Source: Chrysaora quinquecirrha
Lineage: Eukaryota; Cnidaria; Scyphozoa; Semaeostomeae; Pelagiidae
Direction: 5' to 3'
Length of the DNA: 64,000 nucleotides
Assembly: GCA_014526335.1 (NCBI GenBank)
Contig: JACTAT010000226.1
Span: forward strand, 91,791-155,790
Part shown: in pieces, positions 57,901 to 64,000 of the stretch
Position numbering within the stretch: the first letter of the stretch is position 1
Layout of the letters: each line of letters begins with the position of its first letter
Notes under the pieces: generated by a model
What the model was told of the DNA's origin: nothing
Database searches by the model: none
Seen by the model: the letters and a program-made list of their open reading frames with translations, nothing else
Translations under genes and position numbers: made by a program

Positions 57901-60900
57901 AAGATGCAAAGGAAAGAAAGGATAAAATCGAAATTAAGGACACTAAGGGCAGCAAGGTTAATAGGGATGCCAGAGACGCAAAGTAAAGAAAGGCCCCCAT
58001 CAATATCAAGGACACTAAGGATAGGGAGGGTACTAGCGATATCCAAGATGCAAAGGAAAGAAAGGGTCACATCGAGATTAAGGGCACTAAGGGCAGGGAG
58101 GGTAATAGGGATGTTTGAGACGCAAATTAAAGAAAGGACCCCATTAATGTCAAGGACACTAAGGATAGGGAGGGTACTAGTGATATCCAAGATGCAAATG
58201 AAAGAAAGGATCACATCCAAATTAATGACACTAAGGGCAGTGAGGGTAATAGGGATGTCCGAGATGCAAAGTAAAGAAATTCCCCCAACAATATCAAGGA
58301 CACTAAGGATAGGGAGGGTACTAGCGATATCCAAGATGCAAAGAAAAGAAAGGATCACATCAAAATTAAGGACACTAAGGGCAGGGAGGGTAATAGGGAT
58401 GTTTGAGACGCAAATTAAAGAAAGGACCCCATTAATGTCAAGGACACTAAGGATAGGAGGGTACTAGTGATATCCAAGATGCAAATGAAAGAAAGGATCA
58501 CATCCAAATTAATGACACTAAGGGCAGTGAGGGTAATAGGGATGTTTGAGATGCAAAGTAAAGAAAGGACCCCATCAATGTCAAGGACACTAAGGATAGG
58601 GAGGGTACTAGCGATATCCAAGATGCAAAGGAAAGAAAGGGTCACATCGAGATTAAGGGCACTATAGGCAGCGAGGGTAATAGGGATGTCCGAGACGCAA
58701 AGTAAAGAAAGGCCCCATCAATATCAAGGACACTAAGGATAGAGAGGCTACTAGCGAGATCCAAGATACAAGGTAAAGAAAGGATCACATCGAATTTAAG
58801 GACACTAAGGGCAGTGAGGGTAATAGGGATGTCCGAGACGCAAAGTAAAGAAAGGACCCCATCAATATCAAGCACACTAAGGATAGGGAGGGTACTAGCG
58901 ATATCGAAGATGCAAAGGAAAGAAAGGATAAAATCGAAATTTAGGACACTAAGGGCAGCAAGGTTAATAGGGATGCCAGAGACGCAAAGTAAAGAAAGGC
59001 CCCCATCAATATCAAGGACACTAAGGATAGGGAGGGTACTAACGATATCCAAGATGCAAAGGAAAGAAAGGATCACATCAAAATTAAGAAGCTAAGGGCA
59101 GCGAGGGTAATAGGGATGTCCGAGATGCAAAGTAAAGAAATTCCCCCAACAATATCAAGGACACTAAGGATAGGGAGGGTACTAGCGATATCCAAGATGC
59201 AAAGAAAAGAAAGGATCACATCAAAATTAAGGACACTAAGGGCAGGGAGGGTAATAGGGATGTTTGAGACGCAAATTAAAGAAAGGACCCCATTAATGTC
59301 AAGGACACTAAGGATAGGGAGGGTACTAGTGATATCCAAGATGCAAATGAAAGAAAGGATCACATCCAAATTAATGACACCAAGGGCAGTGAGGGTAATA
59401 GGGATGTTTGAGATGCAAAGTAAAGAAAGGACCCCATCAATGTCAAGGACACTAAGGATAGGGAGGGTACTAGCGATATCCAAGATGCAAAGGAAAGAAA
59501 GGGTCACATCGAGATTAAGGGCACTATAGGCAGCGAGGGTAATAGGGATGTCCGAGACGCAAAGTAAAGAAAGGCCCCCATCAATATCAAGGACACTAAG
59601 GATAGAGAGGCTACTAGCGAGATCCAAGATGCAAGGTAAAGAAAGGATCACATCGAATTTAAGGACACTAAGGGCAGTGAGGGTAATAGGGATGTCCGAG
59701 ACGCAAAGTAAAGAAAGGACCCCATCAATATCAAGCACACTAAGGATAGGGAGGGTACTAGCGATATCGAAGATGCAAAGGAAAGAAAGGATAAAATCGA
59801 AATTTAGGACACTAAGGGCAGCAAGGTTAATAGGGATGTCTGAGACGCAAAGTAAAGAAAGGCCCCCATCAATATCAAGCACACTAAGGATAGGGAGGGT
59901 ACTAGCGATATCGAAGATGCAAAGGAAAGAAAGGATAAAATCGAAATTTAGGACACTAAGGGCAGCAAGGTTAATAGGGATGTCTGAGACGCAAAGTAAA
60001 GAAAGGCCCCCATCAATATCAAGGACACTAAGGATAGGGAGGGTACAAGCGGTATCCAAGATGCAAAGAAAAGAAAGGATCCTCTTGAAATCAAGGACAC
60101 TAAGGGCAGCAAGGGTACTAGGGATGTCCGAGTAGCAAAGTAAAGAAAGGACCCCATCAATATCAAGGACACTAAGGATAGGGAGGGTACTAGCGTTATC
60201 CAAGATGCAAAGGAAAGAAAGGATCTTCTCGAAATCAAGGACACTAAGGGCAGCAAGGGTACTAGGGATCTCCGAGACGCAAAGTAAAGAAACGACCCCA
60301 TCGATATCAAGGACACTAAGAATAGGGAGGGTACTAGCGATATCCAAGATGCAAATGAAAGAAAGTATCCCGTTGAAATCAAGGACACTAAGGGCAGCAA
60401 GGGTACAAGGGATGTCCGAGACGCAAAGTAAAGAAAGGACCCAATCAATATCAACGACACTAAGCATAGGGAGGGTACTAGAGATATCCAAGACGCAAAG
60501 TATAGAAAGGACTCCATCAATGTCAAGGACACTTAGGATAGGGAGGGTAATAAAGATATCCAAGATGCAAAGGAAAGAAAGGGTCACATCGAAATTAAGG
60601 ACATTAAGGGCAGCGAGGGTAATAGGGATGTCCGAGACGCAAAGTGAAAAAGGCCCCATCAATATCAAGGACACTATGGATAGGGAGGGTACTAGCGGTA
60701 TCCAAGATGCAAAGAAAAGAAAGGATCCTCTTGAAATCAAGGACACTAAGGGCAGCAAGGGTACTAGGGATGTCCGAGAAGCAAAGTAAAGAAAGGACCC
60801 CATCAATATCAAGGACACTAAGGATAGGGAGGGTACTAGCGTTATCCAAGATGCAAAGGAAAGAAAGGATCCTGTCGAAATCAAGGACACTAAGGGCAGC

Positions 60901-63756
60901 AAGGGTACTAGGGATGTCCGAGACGCAAAGTAAAGAAACGACCCCATCGATATCAAGGACACTAAGAATAGGGAGGGTACTAGCGATATCCAAGATGCAA
61001 ATGAAAGAAAGTATCCCGTTGAAATCAAGGACACTAAGGGCAGCAAGGGTACAAGGGATGTCCGAGACGCAAAGTAAAGAAAGGACCCAATCAATATCAA
61101 CGACACTAAGCATAGGGAGGGTACTAGAGATATCCAAGACGCAAAGTATAGAAAGGACTCCATCAATGTCAACGACACTTAGGATAGGGAGGGTAATAAA
61201 GATATCCAAGATGCAAAGGAAAGAAAGGGTCACATCGAAATTAAGGACATTAAGGGCAGCGAGGGTAATAGGGATGTCCGAGACGCAAAGTGAAAAAGGC
61301 CCCCATCAATATCAAGGACACTATGGATAGGGTGGGTACCAGCGATATCCAAGAATCACATCGAAATTAAGGACACTAAGGGCAGTGAGGGTAATAGGGA
61401 TTTTGAGATGCAAAGTAAAGAAAGGACCCCATCAATGTCAAGGACACTAAGGATAGGGAAGGTACTAGCGATATCCAAGATGCAAAGGAAAGAAAGGGTC
61501 ACATCGAAATTAAGGACACTAAGGGCAGTGAGGGTAATAGGGATTTTGAGATGCAAAGTAAAGAAAGGACCCCATCAATGTCAAGGACACTAAGGATAGG
61601 GAAGGTACTAGCGATATCCAAGATGCAAAGGAAAGAAAGGGTCACATCGAAATTAAGGGCACTATAGGCAGCGAGGGTAATAGGGATGTCCGAGACGCAA
61701 AGTAAAGAAAGGCCCCCATCAATATCAAGGACACTAAGGATAGAGAGGCTACTAGCGATATCCAAGATGCAAGGTAAAGAAAGGATCACATCGAATTTAA
61801 GGACACTAAGGGCAGTGAGGGTAACAGGGATGTCCGAGACGCAAAGTAAAGAACGGACCCCATCAATATCAAGCACACTAAGAATAGGGAGGGTACTAGC
61901 GATATCCAAGATGCAAAGGAAAGAAAGGATAAAATCGAAATTAAGGACACTAAGGGCAGCAAGGTTAATAGGGATGCCAGAGACGCAAAGTAAAGAAAGG
62001 CCCCCATCAATATCAAGGACACTAAGGATAGGGAGGGTACTAACGATATCCAAGATGCAAAGGAAAGAAAGGATCACATCAAAATTAAGAAGCTAAGGGC
62101 AGCGAGGGTAATAGGGATGTCCGAGATGCAAAGTAAAGAAATTCCCCCAACAATATCAAGGACACTAAGGATAGGGAGGGTACTAGCGATATCCAAGATG
62201 CAAAGAAAAGAAAGGATCACATCAAAATTAAGGACACTAAGGGCAGGGAGGGTAATAGGGATGTTTGAGACGCAAATTAAAGAAAGGACCCCATTAATGT
62301 CAAGGACACTAAGGATAGGGAGGGTACTAGTGATATCCAAGATGCAAATGAAAGAAAGGATCACATCCAAATTAATGACACTAAGGGCAGTGAGGGTAAT
62401 AGGGATGTCCGAGATGCAAAGTAAAGAAATTCCCCCAACAATATCAAGGACACTAAGGATAGGGAGGGTACTAGCGATATCCAAGATGCAAAGAAAAGAA
62501 AGGATCACATCAAAATTAAGGACACTAAGGGCAGGGAGGGTAATAGGGATGTTTGAGACGCAAATTAAAGAAAGGACCCCATTAATGTCAAGGACACTAA
62601 GGATAGGGAGGGTACTAGTGATATCCAAGATGCAAATGAAAGAAAGGATCACATCCAAATTAATGACACTAAGGGCAGTGAGGGTAATAGGGATGTTTGA
62701 GATGCAAAGTAAAGAAAGGACCCCATCAATGTCAAGGACACTAAGGATAGGGAGGGTACTAGCGATATCCAAGATGCAAAGGAAAGAAAGGGTCACATCG
62801 AGATTAAGGGCACTATAGGCAGCGAGGGTAATAGGGATGTCCGAGACGCAAAGTAAAGAAAGGCCCCCATCAATATCAAGGACACTAAGGATAGAGAGGC
62901 TACTAGCGAGATCCAAGATACAAGGTAAAGAAAGGATCACATCGAATTTAAGGACACTAAGGGCAGTGAGGGTAATAGGGATGTCCGAGACGCAAAGTAA
63001 AGAAAGGACCCCATCAATATCAAGCACACTAAGGATAGGGAGGGTACTAGCGATATCGAAGATGCAAAGGAAAGAAAGGATAAAATCGAAATTTAGGACA
63101 CTAAGGGCAGCAAGGTTAATAGGGATGCCAGAGACGCAAAGTAAAGAAAGGCCCCCATCAATATCAAGGACACTAAGGATAGGGAGGGTACTAACGATAT
63201 CCAAGATGCAAAGGAAAGAAAGGATCACATCAAAATTAAGAAGCTAAGGGCAGCGAGGGTAATAGGGATGTCCGAGATGCAAAGTAAAGAAATTCCCCCA
63301 ACAATATCAAGGACACTAAGGATAGGGAGGGTACTAGCGATATCCAAGATGCAAAGAAAAGAAAGGATCACATCAAAATTAAGGACACTAAGGGCAGGGA
63401 GGGTAATAGGGATGTTTGAGACGCAAATTAAAGAAAGGACCCCATTAATGTCAAGGACACTAAGGATAGGGAGGGTACTAGTGATATCCAAGATGCAAAT
63501 GAAAGAAAGGATCACATCCAAATTAATGACACCAAGGGCAGTGAGGGTAATAGGGATGTTTGAGATGCAAAGTAAAGAAAGGACCCCATCAATGTCAAGG
63601 ACACTAAGGATAGGGAGGGTACTAGCGATATCCAAGATGCAAAGGAAAGAAAGGGTCACATCGAGATTAAGGGCACTATAGGCAGCGAGGGTAATAGGGA
63701 TGTCCGAGACGCAAAGTAAAGAAAGGCCCCATCAATATCAAGGACACTAAGGATAG
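48984..63756. repeat. Large 72-bp satellite array, about 205 monomers, with higher-order structure
   Basis: Two monomer types alternate, giving a 144-bp dimer. Type A has GGACCCCATCAATATCAAGG and GATAGGGAGGGTACTAGCG. Type B has GATCACATCGAAATTAAGG and GGGCAGCGAGGGTAATAGGG. Larger blocks are copied: an exact 1,008-bp (7-dimer) shift between 50033 and 51041, a 5,431-bp shift (53685 against 59116), 4,007 bp (57679 against 61686) and 1,151 bp (62117 against 63268). The monomer is 24 codons, so four frames stay open for hundreds of codons on both strands. I treat these as consequences of the repeat, not as genes. The array stops abruptly at 63756. Confidence 0.97.
49898..51913. repeat. Exact tandem 1,008-bp duplication inside the satellite
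   Basis: The segment from about 49985 to 50900 reappears 1,008 bp further on with no difference that I could see across at least 900 bases, while neighbouring dimers differ from one another by several percent. This marks a very recent unequal exchange, or an assembly duplication. Confidence 0.75.
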
Positions 63757-64000
63757 AGACAACATGGCCTCGTCCGTAAAATTAACACACCATGGTAATT
63801 GTCATTTTCATCTAGAAATAACACTGGATGTTAATTCTACTTCACCGTACACACGGCTATTCTTAAATGGGCAGAAGGGCATACGGCTGTGTTGGCGGCA
63901 TTGGTAAATTGTGGACTCTTGTATTCGCCTTGCACAAGCGCAGTGGATCACATCGCTCAGTCCTCAGTTCTCACGTGGAAGTTGTTACACGGCCATCTTG
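63757..64000. other. Unique sequence after the satellite, no gene
   Basis: The satellite breaks off mid-monomer after GGATAGAGA. The remaining 244 bases are more GC-rich and end in CACGGCCATCTTG. The minus strand would start CAAGATGGCCGTG, reminiscent of a retroelement 5' leader, but nothing further can be said. Confidence 0.4.

Noticed and set aside
48911..63681. Dozens of long open frames on both strands of the large array, up to 700 codons
   Set aside because: They arise because the 72-bp unit is a multiple of three and poor in stops. The same DNA is open in four frames and no frame shows a recognisable domain or a clear start.

Overview
The window is eukaryotic nuclear DNA, most likely from an invertebrate animal. 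Coding sequence is split into short exons with GT-AG borders and matching phases, long intergenic stretches are AT-rich, and mobile elements and satellites fill most of the space. The style of the LINE, of the integrase and HECT genes and of the G-rich simple repeats recalls cnidarian (coral or anemone) genomes. That assignment is inference from remembered families, not a search. No rRNA, tRNA or CRISPR array was seen.

Layout. 0-12.7 kb: a partial gene of unknown function; a CaRF-like (calcium-responsive transcription factor type) gene behind E2F-like sites; a ubiquitin-ligase gene with a Rad18-type UBZ4 zinc finger, a RING and a HECT domain, where one in-frame TAA separates RING from HECT; a convergent DDE integrase gene (IS3/rve type, perhaps the class Repbase calls IS3EU); and a SprT-like protease exon. 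12.9-19.3 kb: two tandem arrays (15-bp unit, then about 47 copies of a 116-bp unit). 19.3-26.2 kb: a decayed Helitron with an HUH Rep plus PIF1-type helicase broken by two frameshifts, and a second, unrecognised lysine-rich protein. 26.2-31.3 kb (minus strand): a CUE-HECT ubiquitin-ligase gene, truncated in the HECT. 32.6-35.4 kb: a gene tail, a small 72-bp satellite and a second integrase gene. 36.1-40.6 kb (minus strand): a LINE with ORF1 and an endonuclease-RT ORF2 carrying several in-frame TGA codons, next to a HECT C-lobe fragment. 41-48 kb: heat-shock-element clusters, a degraded acidic multi-exon gene, a 1-kb palindromic element with a 10-bp target duplication, and a small PIF/Harbinger-like element with a MADF fragment. 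48.4-63.8 kb: a second copy of the 32.6-33.2 kb gene tail followed by about 14.8 kb of the same 72-bp satellite with nested duplications.

The most interesting pattern is that both integrase genes sit convergent to a HECT ligase sequence, and two of the three HECT loci also carry ubiquitin-binding modules (UBZ4 or CUE). This suggests a transposon lineage that travels with its own ubiquitin ligase. Nearly every mobile gene here is broken, and most of the in-frame stops are TGA, which fits decay of CGA codons.
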